A stretch of DNA of 43,249 bases from Paracoccaceae bacterium (GCA_006226775.1 SBGD01000013.1:1-43249); one strand, 5' to 3'. Shown: positions 33,796-42,748, counted from the first letter of the stretch. Notes: generated by a model not told the origin, from the letters alone. Made by a program: numbers and translations.

Positions 33796-35286
33796 CTATA
33801 GCTTGATCCAGGCGGTCTTGAGATCGAGGTACTTGTCAAAGGCATGCAGGGACTTGTCATGCCCGTTGCCCGATTGCCCGACCCCGCCCAAGGGCACCGT
33901 CATGTCGGCGCCGCCATAGGTGTTGACGTGGACAACCCCGGCCCGGATGCGGCGCACCATGCGATGGGCGCGCGACAGATCGGCGGTCCAGACGGCGGCG
34001 GCCAGCCCGAAGTCGGTGCCATTGGCGAGGGCAATCGCCTCCTTCTCGGTATCGAAGGGCAGCACCGCCAGCACCGGCCCGAAGACCTCCTCCTGCGCCA
34101 GCCGGTCGGTGGGGGCGACGCCGGTGACCACGGTCGGCGCCATGTAGGTGCCGCCGGTCTCTTCGAGGATGCGGTGGCCGCCGGTGACGATGGTGCGCCC
34201 TTGGGCGCGGGCCTCTTCGACGAAGGCGAGGTTCTGCGCCAGTTGCCGCTCGGAATTCACCGCGCCGGAGGCCGTCGAAGGGTCGAGCGGGTCGCCGACT
34301 TTCATCGCCTCGGCGGCGCGGGCCAGTTTCTCGACAAAGACGTCATGGATGGCGCGGTCCACCAGAAGCCGCGATCCGGCGACGCAGACCTGGCCGGAAT
34401 TGCGGAAGATGCCCATGGCCGAGACCTTGGCCGCCTCGTCCAGATCGGGCGCGTCGGCGAAGACGATATTGGGGGATTTGCCGCCCAACTCGAGGTAAAC
34501 GCGCTTGAGGTTGGAGCGCGCCGAAGCCTCGAGCAAGCGCCGCCCGGTGGCGCCCGAGCCGGTGAAGACCAGTGCGTCGACCTGCGGCGATTCGGCAATC
34601 GCGGCACCCACCACGCCGCCTTCGCCGGTCACGACGTTCAGCACGCCCGGCGGCATCCCGGCCTCAAGTGCCAGATCGGCGATCCGGAGCAGGGTCAGGG
34701 ACGCGGTCTCGGCCGGTTTCAGCACCACGGTGCATCCCGCGGCCAGCGCCGGGCCAAGCTTCCATGCGCCGATCATCAGCGGGAAATTCCACGGCACGAT
34801 GGCGCCGACCACCCCCACCGGGGCGCGATGCACCAGCCCCAGCGTGCCCGGCGCGGTCGGGGCAATCTCGCCATAGAGCTTGTCGATCGCCTCGGCGTAG
34901 TAGCGGATGGTGGCGACCGCCGAGAGCGGCTCGGCCTTCAGCGCCATGCCGATCTCGGTGCCATTGTCGCGCACGCCCAGAACGGCGATTTCAAGCGCCT
35001 GCGCCTCGATCAGATCGGCCCATTTCAGCAGGATCGCCTTGCGCGCCGCGGGCGCCAGATCGCTCCAGCGGCCATCGTCGAAGGCGCGCCGCGCGGCGGC
35101 AATCGCGGCTTCGGCGTCCTGCGCGGTGCCGCGCGGCATTGTGGTCAGGAGCGTGCCGTCAAGCGGCGAGATCACCTCCATCACCGCGCCGTCCGAGGCC
35201 GGGCGGTGGGCCCCGTCGATCAGGTGCGCGGCGGGGGGAACGGGTGCTGCGCGCAGCGTGTCTATGCGGGAGGTATCCATGGGCAT
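33796..35286 (-). CDS. NAD(P)-dependent aldehyde dehydrogenase
   Basis: A 496-residue soluble aldehyde dehydrogenase. The cofactor segment VGAIVPWNFPLMIGAWKLGP is near 155, the general base Glu lies in LELGGKSPNIVF near 268 and the catalytic Cys in NSGQVCVAGSRLL near 300. The closing PLGGVGQSGNGHDKS is characteristic. The set of motifs resembles PuuC-type enzymes that act on aminoaldehydes, but the substrate is not proven. The start may be the ATG at 35286 or the one at 35280; neither has a strong ribosome site. Divergent from the UPF0261 gene with a 207-base regulatory interval. Confidence 0.92.
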   Translation of the reverse strand: MPMDTSRIDTLRAAPVPPAAHLIDGAHRPASDGAVMEVISPLDGTLLTTMPRGTAQDAEAAIAAARRAFDDGRWSDLAPAARKAILLKWADLIEAQALEIAVLGVRDNGTEIGMALKAEPLSAVATIRYYAEAIDKLYGEIAPTAPGTLGLVHRAPVGVVGAIVPWNFPLMIGAWKLGPALAAGCTVVLKPAETASLTLLRIADLALEAGMPPGVLNVVTGEGGVVGAAIAESPQVDALVFTGSGATGRRLLEASARSNLKRVYLELGGKSPNIVFADAPDLDEAAKVSAMGIFRNSGQVCVAGSRLLVDRAIHDVFVEKLARAAEAMKVGDPLDPSTASGAVNSERQLAQNLAFVEEARAQGRTIVTGGHRILEETGGTYMAPTVVTGVAPTDRLAQEEVFGPVLAVLPFDTEKEAIALANGTDFGLAAAVWTADLSRAHRMVRRIRAGVVHVNTYGGADMTVPLGGVGQSGNGHDKSLHAFDKYLDLKTAWIKL

Positions 35287-35293
35287 CGGTTCA

Positions 35294-35318
35294 TTTATTG
35301 CACCAGCGTTTCAATAAA
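35294..35318. promoter_or_regulatory. Inverted repeat TTTATTG-N11-CAATAAA
   Basis: A perfect 7-bp inverted repeat, AT-rich in a GC-rich genome, begins 8 bases upstream of the aldehyde dehydrogenase start. It suits an operator controlling this gene or both divergent genes. A second AT-rich patch (TAAATTAAACC, from 35404) lies nearer the UPF0261 gene. Confidence 0.45.
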
Positions 35319-35493
35319 CGTGCCGGTTTTCCCGCAGCCTGTCAATCCGCGCGGCGCCGCGGGCAGGGGGCACAGCTTCATTGACAGGCCAAAGGCGCCG
35401 CCGCTAAATTAAACCAACGGTGGAAATAATGAACCGCCCGGGCCCGACCGGATCGAAAGGCCCGGCCAGAGCCCTGCCCGAAAGGCGACACGC

Positions 35494-36732
35494 ATGCGCA
35501 AGACCATCCTCGTCATCGGAACCTTCGACACCAAGGCCGACGAACTGGCCTACCTGATCGGGCGGATCGAGGGGCAGGGCGGGCAGGTGCTGGCCATGGA
35601 TGTCAGCGTCCTGGGCGATCCGCCGCACAAGGTGGATGTCACCAAGCACGAGGTCGCGTCGGCGGCGGGCGCCACCATCGACGCGCTGATCGCGCTTGGC
35701 GAGGAAAGCACCGCCTTCGAGACGATGAGCGCCGGGGCCGCCCGCCTGACCCGGCGGTTGCACGCGGCGGGCCGGATCGACGGCATGATCGCGCTTGGCG
35801 GCACCATGGGCACCGATCTGGCGCTGGATTGCGCCCAGGCGCTGCCCATCGGGGTGCCGAAATACATCGTCTCGACCGTCGCCGGATCGGCGCTGATCGG
35901 CGCCGACCGGATGGCGCCGGACGTGCAGTTCATCCTCTGGGCCGGCGGGCTTTTCGGGCTCAACCCGCTCTGCAAATCCTCGCTCAGCCAGGCCGCCGGT
36001 GCGGTGCTGGGGGCGGCGCGGGCGGTCGAGCCTCCGGCCTTCGACCGCCCGGTGATCGGCATGACCTCGCTGGGGTCGTCCTGCCTGAAATACATGAAAC
36101 ACCTGCACCCGGAACTGACCGCGCGCGGCTATGACGTGGCGGTGTTTCACACCACCGGCATGGGCGGCATGGCCTTCGAGCGGCTGGCGGCGGAAGGCGC
36201 CTTTGCCTGCGTCATGGATTTCTCGTTGCAGGAGCTGGTCAACATGCTGCACGGCTCGCTGGTCAGCGCCGGGCCCGACCGGCTGAGCGGCGCGGGCCGC
36301 AGTGGCACGCCGCAGATGGTGGCGCCGGGGGCCTCGGACATCCTCGACCTGGCGGGCTGGCAGGAGATCCCGGCGCGCTTTCGCGACCGGGCGTTCCACC
36401 CGCACAACCGGCTGATCAAGAGCGTCGGCTTCAACGCCGAGGAACGCCGCGAACTGGCGCAGGAGATCGCCACCCGGCTGGCCGTGGCCACCGGGCCGAC
36501 GCGGTTCTTTCTGCCCGAGGGCGGGATCGAGGAATGGGACCGCCCGGGCGAACCGGCGCATGACCCCGAGGGCCTTGCCGCCTTTGTCGAGGCGACCCAG
36601 GCGGCCATGGCGGACCGGGTGCCCGTGACCCGGCTGGCGTGCCACATCAACGACGCGGCCTTTGCCACCGCGGTCCTGGCGCAGCTTGATGCCTGGGTGG
36701 CCGAGGGGATCGTGCCGAAGGGCAAGCCCTGA
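35494..36732 (+). CDS. UPF0261 / Tm-1-like ATP-binding protein
   Basis: A 412-residue protein of the UPF0261 family, related to the ATP-binding domain of the tomato virus-resistance protein Tm-1. It starts with KTILVIGTFDTKADELAYL, and has ALGGTMGTDLALDC near 93 and GMTSLGSSCLKYM near 188. The second half carries HTTGMGGMAFERL near 217, AGRSGTPQMVAPGASDILDL near 270 and a late FFLPEGGIEEWDRPG. A biochemical role is not established; bacterial members often sit in catabolic clusters. A weak AAAGG site precedes the ATG. Divergent from the aldehyde dehydrogenase. Confidence 0.9.
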   Translation: MRKTILVIGTFDTKADELAYLIGRIEGQGGQVLAMDVSVLGDPPHKVDVTKHEVASAAGATIDALIALGEESTAFETMSAGAARLTRRLHAAGRIDGMIALGGTMGTDLALDCAQALPIGVPKYIVSTVAGSALIGADRMAPDVQFILWAGGLFGLNPLCKSSLSQAAGAVLGAARAVEPPAFDRPVIGMTSLGSSCLKYMKHLHPELTARGYDVAVFHTTGMGGMAFERLAAEGAFACVMDFSLQELVNMLHGSLVSAGPDRLSGAGRSGTPQMVAPGASDILDLAGWQEIPARFRDRAFHPHNRLIKSVGFNAEERRELAQEIATRLAVATGPTRFFLPEGGIEEWDRPGEPAHDPEGLAAFVEATQAAMADRVPVTRLACHINDAAFATAVLAQLDAWVAEGIVPKGKP

Positions 36733-36744
36733 CCGGCCCGCGGG

Positions 36745-37494
36745 TCAATCCGCAAGCTGGTCGGCAAAGCGCAGGAGATAGGTGTCGCAGATGGTGATGC
36801 GGCGCCCGTTGCGCGACCAGAAGGACGAGCCGGAGCAGGGTTTGACCGTCAGGGTGACGCGCGAATGCCAGTCGATGCCCGAGAGCAGCGCATAGGCCTC
36901 GTCCAGCGCGCCGCTCTCGGTCAGCGCCCGCGCGATCGGCGTTTCTTCCAGGTCGACCCCGGCCTCGGTGACGCGCGCCCCGGCGGGCATCCGGTAGTCG
37001 TCGATGATCCGACGCCAGCTGCGGCCCGCCTCGGTGGCGAAATCCCGGCAGTTGCCCGCTGCATCGCCGTCCAGCCCGAAGCGCCGGGCCATGGCGTCGA
37101 AGCGCTCGGGGTCCTGGCCGTAGAGCAGGCAGATCGAGCGGCCCGCGCGCTGATCGTCGCTGCGGTATTCGCTGAACATCCCGGGCCGATCGCCGTCCGC
37201 CATGTGCTGGCGCGCGCGGGCCGAGATGATGGCTTCGGCCCGGTCGGGCAGGGTGAGATAGACATAGATGGTGGCGAAATCGTCGGCGATATCCTCTTCC
37301 GGTCCGAGGATGGGAATGTCGAACTCCCGCAGGAAGGCATGGCCCATCTCATGCGCCACCACATGCAGGAAGGCATCGGTGCTGGCCGCGGGCAGATCGG
37401 CCGCGGATTGCGCGGAAACCGGCCCGCCGAACAGGCCCAGCCCGCCCGCGAGCACCGGCGCAAGCCAGCGGAACGGTCTCGGATCACGTGTCAT
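36745..37494 (-). CDS. Secreted DUF4344-type putative metallopeptidase
   Basis: A 249-residue exported protein with signal peptide (cleavage near VSA, residue 28). A zincin HEMGH motif lies at about 48-52, followed by LGPEEDIADDFAT (about 63-75), where the third zinc ligand is expected; this arrangement is typical of DUF4344. Cysteines in the second half (SICLLYG, NCRDFA, KPCSGSS, TICDTY) could form disulfides. It starts 42 bases after the HlyD-type gene on the same strand and could be the distal member of that secretion operon, perhaps acting on the exported product, though this is inference. Confidence 0.82.
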   Translation of the reverse strand: MTRDPRPFRWLAPVLAGGLGLFGGPVSAQSAADLPAASTDAFLHVVAHEMGHAFLREFDIPILGPEEDIADDFATIYVYLTLPDRAEAIISARARQHMADGDRPGMFSEYRSDDQRAGRSICLLYGQDPERFDAMARRFGLDGDAAGNCRDFATEAGRSWRRIIDDYRMPAGARVTEAGVDLEETPIARALTESGALDEAYALLSGIDWHSRVTLTVKPCSGSSFWSRNGRRITICDTYLLRFADQLAD

Positions 37495-37536
37495 CTTGAT
37501 ACCTCGGGGGATGTGGCGCGCGCCGGGACGGCGGGC

Positions 37537-38856
37537 TCAGGTGTCACGGAAGGCGCGGTCAAAGTAATACTTGATCGGTCGCAGGACGTATTTGATCGCG
37601 GTCTGGCTTTCGGTGGCCATGAAGGCCTCGACCGGCATCCCGGGGAGCAGCTTGCGCCCCTCCAGCTTGGCCAGTTCGTTCTCCAGCAACAGCACCTTGA
37701 CGTCGTAATAGAAGCCCTTGGTCACCGGGTCCTGGAGCGCATCCGCCGAGATGCGCGCCACGTCGCCAAGGATGATCGGCAGTTCGCGCTGGCCGAAGGC
37801 CTTGAACTTGATCGAGGCCGATTGGCCGATGTGCACCTGGTCGATATCGGCGGCCTCGATCTTGACCGCGACCTGGATCGGGTCGCTGTCGGGCACGATC
37901 ATCATCAGCGGTTTGGCCGCCACCACCACCGAGCGTTCGCCGAAGACCGCCGACTGGTGAATGGTGCCGCTGACCGGCGCGCGGATTTCCAGCTTGCTCA
38001 GGCTGTCGGTGATCTGCAGCCGCTTTTCCATGTGGCGCGTGCGCAGCGGGCGCAGCTTGCTCAGCGCCTCCTCGGCCTTTTCCTGGGCCGTGGGGATGAC
38101 GGCAAGGCGCTTGAGGTTCAACTCCGAGATCTTGCCGCGCAATTCGGCGATCTTGGCCTCGAGACTGCCGATCTGGCCGCGCGCGGTCACGTCGTCGCGG
38201 CGCAGGGCATAGAGCGTCGAGGACTTGATCAGCTTGCTCTTGGCCAGCGCCTCGGCATTTTCCAGCTCGACCGCCAGAAGCGCCAGTTCGTCGTGCTTGG
38301 CGGCGATCTGGGCCGAGACCCCGACGATCTCGGCGCGGGTCTGCACGATCTGCTCGTCCAGCAGGTCCATGCCCGATTGCACCGCCTTGAAATGCGCCTC
38401 GAGCTGCTCTTTCTGGCGGTCGATCAGGCGGCGCAGGTCGGGGCGCTCCGCCGAGGCCTCGATCAGCAGCGGATGCAGGTCGAGGGCCTCGCGGTTGTCG
38501 ATCATGGCTTCCAGCCGGGCGATATTGGCCAGCGTCTCGAACAGGTCGCTTTCGGTGACGTTGAGATCGGAGCGCAACTGCCGGCTGTCCAGCCGCACCA
38601 GCACCTGGCCGGCCTTCACCCGGTCGCCGTTGACGGCATGGATCTCGTCGACCACGCCGCCGATCGGGTGCTGGACGGCGGTCATGGTGGTGGATACCTC
38701 GATCGCGCCCTTGCCGATCACCGCGCCGTTGATATTGGCCTGCGTCGACCAATAGGCGAGGCCCCCGATGGCCAGGATCAGCGTGACCACGACGATGGAA
38801 AAGGCCCGCGCCGTCGTCCAGGTCCTGCGGTTCTTGCGGTGGCTGACGTCGGTCAT
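37537..38856 (-). CDS. HlyD/PrtE-type type I secretion membrane-fusion protein
   Basis: The 439-residue periplasmic adaptor of a type I secretion system. A short cytoplasmic tail is followed by one membrane anchor (about 19-37). Next come the first lipoyl half (VVDEIHAVNGDRVKAGQVLVRL, in overlapping pieces, about 69-90), a long coiled coil (about 95-270), the second lipoyl half (LEIRAPVSGTIHQS) and a beta-barrel end. It begins two bases after the ABC protein stop. It would bridge the inner-membrane ABC protein to an outer-membrane TolC-like channel, which is not in the window. Confidence 0.92.
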   Translation of the reverse strand: MTDVSHRKNRRTWTTARAFSIVVVTLILAIGGLAYWSTQANINGAVIGKGAIEVSTTMTAVQHPIGGVVDEIHAVNGDRVKAGQVLVRLDSRQLRSDLNVTESDLFETLANIARLEAMIDNREALDLHPLLIEASAERPDLRRLIDRQKEQLEAHFKAVQSGMDLLDEQIVQTRAEIVGVSAQIAAKHDELALLAVELENAEALAKSKLIKSSTLYALRRDDVTARGQIGSLEAKIAELRGKISELNLKRLAVIPTAQEKAEEALSKLRPLRTRHMEKRLQITDSLSKLEIRAPVSGTIHQSAVFGERSVVVAAKPLMMIVPDSDPIQVAVKIEAADIDQVHIGQSASIKFKAFGQRELPIILGDVARISADALQDPVTKGFYYDVKVLLLENELAKLEGRKLLPGMPVEAFMATESQTAIKYVLRPIKYYFDRAFRDT

Positions 38857-38858
38857 GG

Positions 38859-40652
38859 TTACCGCCTCGCGACCTTCCTGGTATCCGCCTCATCCGAGGA
38901 GCGCACCACCGAGACATGCGGGCGTTTCTCGGCCGTTGCGGCGACCTGTTCCTTGTCGGCCAGCTTGCGGTTCTGGTTGGACGAGGCCACCGATGTGCGC
39001 ATTTCGATCAGCTTGCCGTCCTTGAGCTCGAAACGCCGGTCGACATAGTCGAGGTTCAAGGTATCGCGCGCGGTCAGAAGGATGGTGGTGCCCGCCTCCT
39101 TCAGCGCGGTCAGCGTCTGCTTCAGCTTTCTGGGGATGCGCACCAGCATGTCGGAATCCAGCTGGTCGATCAGCAGGATCTGCGGCTCGTGATAGAAGGC
39201 GCGCGCCAGGCTGAGCTGGTAACGCTCGAACATCGACAGGCAGGTGCCGCGCGGGTCGATCACGGTCTTGAACCCGTCGGGCAGCGAGGTGATCGCCGCG
39301 TGCATCCGTGCCCGGCGCGCCGCCAGCCCCACCGCTTCGGGATCGGGGTTGAGCTCGAAACCCGAGATATTCTCTTCGATGGTGCCGGCGACAAAGCCCG
39401 GCGCTTCCGGCGCATAGCCGAAGATCCGCTGCGCCTCGGTATCGGTCAGCCGTTTGGTGTGCCGCCCGTTGACGAGGACTGATCCGACGTTCTGCTCCCA
39501 CATGCCGAGGATGGTTTCCAGCAGGACGGTCTTGCCTTGGCTCGACAATCCGTTGATCTCGATGATCTCGCCGGCATTGGCGTTCAGCGACACCGATCTG
39601 AGGATCATCTCGTTGGTGATCGGTGACCGCACCGAGACGTTCTGCAGCACCAGCCGGTGCTGGGATCCGGGCTGTTCGGCATAATCGTCTTCCAGTTCGG
39701 CGGCGCGGTTGGCGAGGATCCGGTTGAGCTTTTTCCAGTGCTGGCGCGCCTCGAACATCCGCGGGATCTGGACGAAGAACCGGTCGACTGGCCCGAGAAT
39801 GCGGGTCACCAGGAAGGTCGCGGCCACCATGGCGCCCACGGTCAGCGCGCCTTGCAGCGTCAGGTAGGCGCCGGTGGCCAGCACCAGGTAACGCACCACC
39901 ATGGCGGCGGTCCGTGACAGGGTCTCGAACCAGGCGGTCCAGTCCCGCAGCGCGATGGACTCGTCGCGCGCCTGGTTGCGCGCGCCCTGCCAGCGCGGGT
40001 GATAGCCGACGCCCATGTCCTGCGAGCGGACCGTATCGCGCGAGGCGATCAGCACGTTCTTCAACTGGTTGACCGAGGAGCTCGCCGCCTGCGCGCGTTC
40101 GCGCCGCCCGCCCATGAAGACCGCCTGGATCAGCGCCAGAAGCGCGATCACCCCGATGCCGCCGACACAGGCCCAGCCCAGCAGCGGATGGAGAAAGAAC
40201 ACCACGGCGATGAACATCGGCGCCCAGATGAAGTCGAAGACCGCGATCAGCGTGCCGGAATGAAAGAACCCGCGCAGGCCATCGACCTCGTCGAGCCCGA
40301 CGGCGGGTTTCGCCTTGTTGTGCTGGAAGACGTGGTTGCGCCCGGAATGCGTGATCAGCGTCTGTTCCATCTGTTCCTGGAACTGCGCCCCGAAACGCGC
40401 CAGAAGCCGTTTGCGCGCGTAATCCAGCACGCCCATGACCAGCAGCAACCCGATCACCAGAACCAGCAGCGCGACCAGGGTTTCGACCGACCGCGACGAC
40501 AGCACCCGGTCGTAGATCAGGATCATGAAGAACGGCCCGACCAGCCGCAGGACATTGACCAGAAAGCTGAGCGTGAAGGCGGAGGTCAGAATGAGCCCGC
40601 CTTTTCGGACTGCCGTTCGCGCGGAACCTCGAAGTGCCTTGGCTGAATTCAC
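38859..40652 (-). CDS. Type I secretion ABC protein with degenerate nucleotide-binding domain
   Basis: A PrtD/LapB-type fused permease-ATPase of 597 residues. The membrane domain covers about 20-310 with some six segments. The nucleotide-binding domain follows at about 323-535. Walker A survives as GLSSQGKT (368-375) and the Walker B Asp as D496. The Q-loop Gln is Glu (APEAP, 416), the LSGGQ signature is LSMFE (472-476), the catalytic Glu after Walker B is Gln497 and the switch His position reads Ala (LLTARD, 528). ATP may bind but hydrolysis should be poor. The start is GTG at 40652 with AAAGGA upstream. The frame is intact, so it is not a simple pseudogene. Co-transcribed with the HlyD gene. 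Confidence 0.88.
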   Translation of the reverse strand: MNSAKALRGSARTAVRKGGLILTSAFTLSFLVNVLRLVGPFFMILIYDRVLSSRSVETLVALLVLVIGLLLVMGVLDYARKRLLARFGAQFQEQMEQTLITHSGRNHVFQHNKAKPAVGLDEVDGLRGFFHSGTLIAVFDFIWAPMFIAVVFFLHPLLGWACVGGIGVIALLALIQAVFMGGRRERAQAASSSVNQLKNVLIASRDTVRSQDMGVGYHPRWQGARNQARDESIALRDWTAWFETLSRTAAMVVRYLVLATGAYLTLQGALTVGAMVAATFLVTRILGPVDRFFVQIPRMFEARQHWKKLNRILANRAAELEDDYAEQPGSQHRLVLQNVSVRSPITNEMILRSVSLNANAGEIIEINGLSSQGKTVLLETILGMWEQNVGSVLVNGRHTKRLTDTEAQRIFGYAPEAPGFVAGTIEENISGFELNPDPEAVGLAARRARMHAAITSLPDGFKTVIDPRGTCLSMFERYQLSLARAFYHEPQILLIDQLDSDMLVRIPRKLKQTLTALKEAGTTILLTARDTLNLDYVDRRFELKDGKLIEMRTSVASSNQNRKLADKEQVAATAEKRPHVSVVRSSDEADTRKVARR

Positions 40653-40779
40653 CGATCAATGTCCTTTCGCTTTTGGCGCGGACCGCCTGAGGGCCGAAAT
40701 CGGGCCCCTGTCCGGAAGGCGCGATCCCGGGCGCCGGAGGGCGCCGAGGATGCAGTTCCTGGGGACGTCTGCAAACGTC

Positions 40780-41439
40780 CTATTTCTTCTTCGCCGGCTT
40801 TTTCACCTGGTTGAGATTGAAGCTGATGATGATCCTGTTGGCGGCATTGCCCTCTTCCTCGGACAGGTTCGGATCGACGGCGTGATAAAGCCAGCTCGGG
40901 AAAATGAGCATCCGCCCCGCGACCGGCGTGAACCGGACCTTCGTCCAGCATTCCTTGGGCCGCTTCTTGTTGGGCATATACTTTGCCTGGTTCATCAAAT
41001 GCATGGTCCGCGGTTCAATGAACTCGATGTTACCACAATTTTCGGGCGCTTGGATATAGTAGACTCCGCTCCACAGGCAGCCGGGATGCACATGCGCCCG
41101 GTTCACGCCGCCCGGCGGGTTGATGATCGACCACATGGTGCCGATCTTGATCTCGTGGGAATCGGCGTAGCCGAGGTTTTGCGACAGCTTGGCCGTGGCC
41201 TGGCCGATCTTGCCCACAAGCTCGGCGTAATCCTTGGACTTGTGCAGGTCGTTGTGGCTGTGCCAGCCGCCCAGGGCGGGAATGTTTGAGCGGCTGATGC
41301 CCTTCTGGTCGCGAATGCGTTCGGAATAAATTTTTTCGGTAAGGTCCTTGTTCAGATCTTCGGGGTTTTCCAGATCGATCTGAAACACCATCGTGGGGAA
41401 GTACGTTCGCCGAACGAAGGTGAAGTCGTCCTTGCTCAT
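40780..41439 (-). CDS. TIGR02466-like putative 2-oxoglutarate-Fe(II) oxygenase
   Basis: A 219-residue protein with a double-stranded beta-helix pattern like the TIGR02466 family. Likely iron ligands are H116 and H118 (NRAHVHPGCLWSGVYY) and H186 (FPSWLYHAVDP). R202 in NRIIISFN is placed to bind 2-oxoglutarate. It ends in a basic tail (KKPAKKK). The ATG at 41439 has GAGAG upstream. It is first of the minus-strand group with the secretion genes and divergent from the M3-like peptidase. A plausible substrate is the Asp/Asn-rich repeat protein encoded 1.3 kb away, but no direct evidence exists in sequence. Confidence 0.82.
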   Translation of the reverse strand: MSKDDFTFVRRTYFPTMVFQIDLENPEDLNKDLTEKIYSERIRDQKGISRSNIPALGGWHSHNDLHKSKDYAELVGKIGQATAKLSQNLGYADSHEIKIGTMWSIINPPGGVNRAHVHPGCLWSGVYYIQAPENCGNIEFIEPRTMHLMNQAKYMPNKKRPKECWTKVRFTPVAGRMLIFPSWLYHAVDPNLSEEEGNAANRIIISFNLNQVKKPAKKK

Positions 41440-41606
41440 TCTTTCACTCTCTTGCTTTTCAATAATGCGTTTTGCTAAGGGTGGTCCGGCCCACCGATCC
41501 CGACAGTAACAGAGAATGCCATGCAGCCAAACATCTTGTTCAAGCTGGCATTTGATGCAGCTTATGATGGTATGCCGGCCTGCCGCCTCCGAAGGCGCCC
41601 CGGACG

Positions 41607-42347
41607 GTGCGAGGCGCGGATCTGACCCGTGACACGCCCCCCACGATGCAGGACTGGCTCGATCTTCACGGGCTGACGGCGCAGGGCTGCGCGGATCTGG
41701 TCTCCCATGCTCCGCCGATTGTGGAAGTGGCGACGGTTGCGGCCCCCGCAAGCTGGCCCGAGGGCGCGCGTCTCTGGGCGCTGGCCGCCGCGGCGCTGAG
41801 CGCGCACCTCCCCGATCTCGCGGAAGACATTGCGCATACCGCGGCGCGCACCGTGGTGAATTTCGCCCCGGATCCGGCCCGCCACCCGCGGCCCTTCACC
41901 GTCCGTCTCGCGGAAAAACGCATGGTCTATGCCTCCTGCCCGCTCTCGCAGGGCGCCGGAGACCCGATCCTGGTGGCGCATGAATTCGGACACGCCCTGC
42001 AGTTGCACCTCGTGGCGGACCGCGGCGTGCCGCCGATCCTGCGCGAAACCTGTGCCTTCCTGGCGGAGGAGGTGCTGCTGCGCGAGCTGCCCGGTCTGGC
42101 AGGCGACTATGCTGATGCGGTCGCGGCCAGGCTGGCCCGAGCGCGCATCCGCGACTTCGGACGCCTGCGCGAAACCCTGGTCGAAGCGCTGCGCGATCCT
42201 GCGGCGCGCTATAAATATGACTGGAATTATCCGCCCGCCCGCCGCCTTGCCCTCGGCCTGTGCCGGCACCCGGATACCGACGCCGCGATGGCGCTGTTTC
42301 ACGGCCGGATCACCCTGGGAAAACTGCGCGAAATCCTGCGCCTATAA
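41607..42347 (+). CDS. Small stand-alone M3-like zinc peptidase
   Basis: A 246-residue protein consisting of little more than a catalytic domain. HEFGHALQLHL (HExxH at about 125-129) is followed by PPILRETCAFLAEEVLL, where E147 is the likely third zinc ligand, in the pattern of oligoendopeptidase F/M3 enzymes. Those are usually about 600 residues, so this is a compact version and not an obvious truncation. No signal peptide is seen, so it should act in the cytoplasm. The start is GTG at 41607 or ATG at 41646; neither has a strong ribosome site. It precedes the repeat-protein gene on the same strand. Confidence 0.78.
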   Translation: MRGADLTRDTPPTMQDWLDLHGLTAQGCADLVSHAPPIVEVATVAAPASWPEGARLWALAAAALSAHLPDLAEDIAHTAARTVVNFAPDPARHPRPFTVRLAEKRMVYASCPLSQGAGDPILVAHEFGHALQLHLVADRGVPPILRETCAFLAEEVLLRELPGLAGDYADAVAARLARARIRDFGRLRETLVEALRDPAARYKYDWNYPPARRLALGLCRHPDTDAAMALFHGRITLGKLREILRL

Positions 42348-42748
42348 GCTGATCATGCAATCGCAGCAATAGCTTGCGGCATCGCGGCATCCGCGCGCCC
42401 CTGGCGGCCTGCGTTTCGCCGCCGCTGAGGCAATCCGTCCCATGGCATCCGGAAATCGACACCAGATTAACGTTGACAGGAAGCTGATTCGCAAAGAAAG
42501 TTGAGTCAGATCTGCATTTTCCGGGACCGTGGCGTCTTAGACACTTCACTTTGGTCCGCACCCCATTCGGCGTCCAACCGACATGATCGGTGTGCATTGA
42601 AAATGCCATTTTGATAATGTCATCCATTTTTTCGAAACACCGGACTTCCGCACGACGGACCACAGCATCATCCCATATTCGGCCTGCGCCGCAGGCTTCA
42701 TGCATCCTTTCTCGCACGAGAAGCTGCTCATAACCCTGGAGAACTCCC
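42348..42748. other. Leader region of the acidic repeat protein gene
   Basis: About 400 bases without a convincing gene, AT-richer than the surroundings. It contains TTGACA (about 42473) and a GATAAT box (42613-42618), but no pair with ideal spacing, so the promoter is not assigned. GGAGA (42738-42742) is a good ribosome site for the next gene. The long leader suggests separate regulation from the peptidase gene. Confidence 0.45.

Noticed and set aside
38859-40652. ABC gene as a pseudogene
   Set aside because: Motifs are degenerate but the frame is intact, the length is normal and it is tightly packed with the HlyD gene, which argues for retained function.
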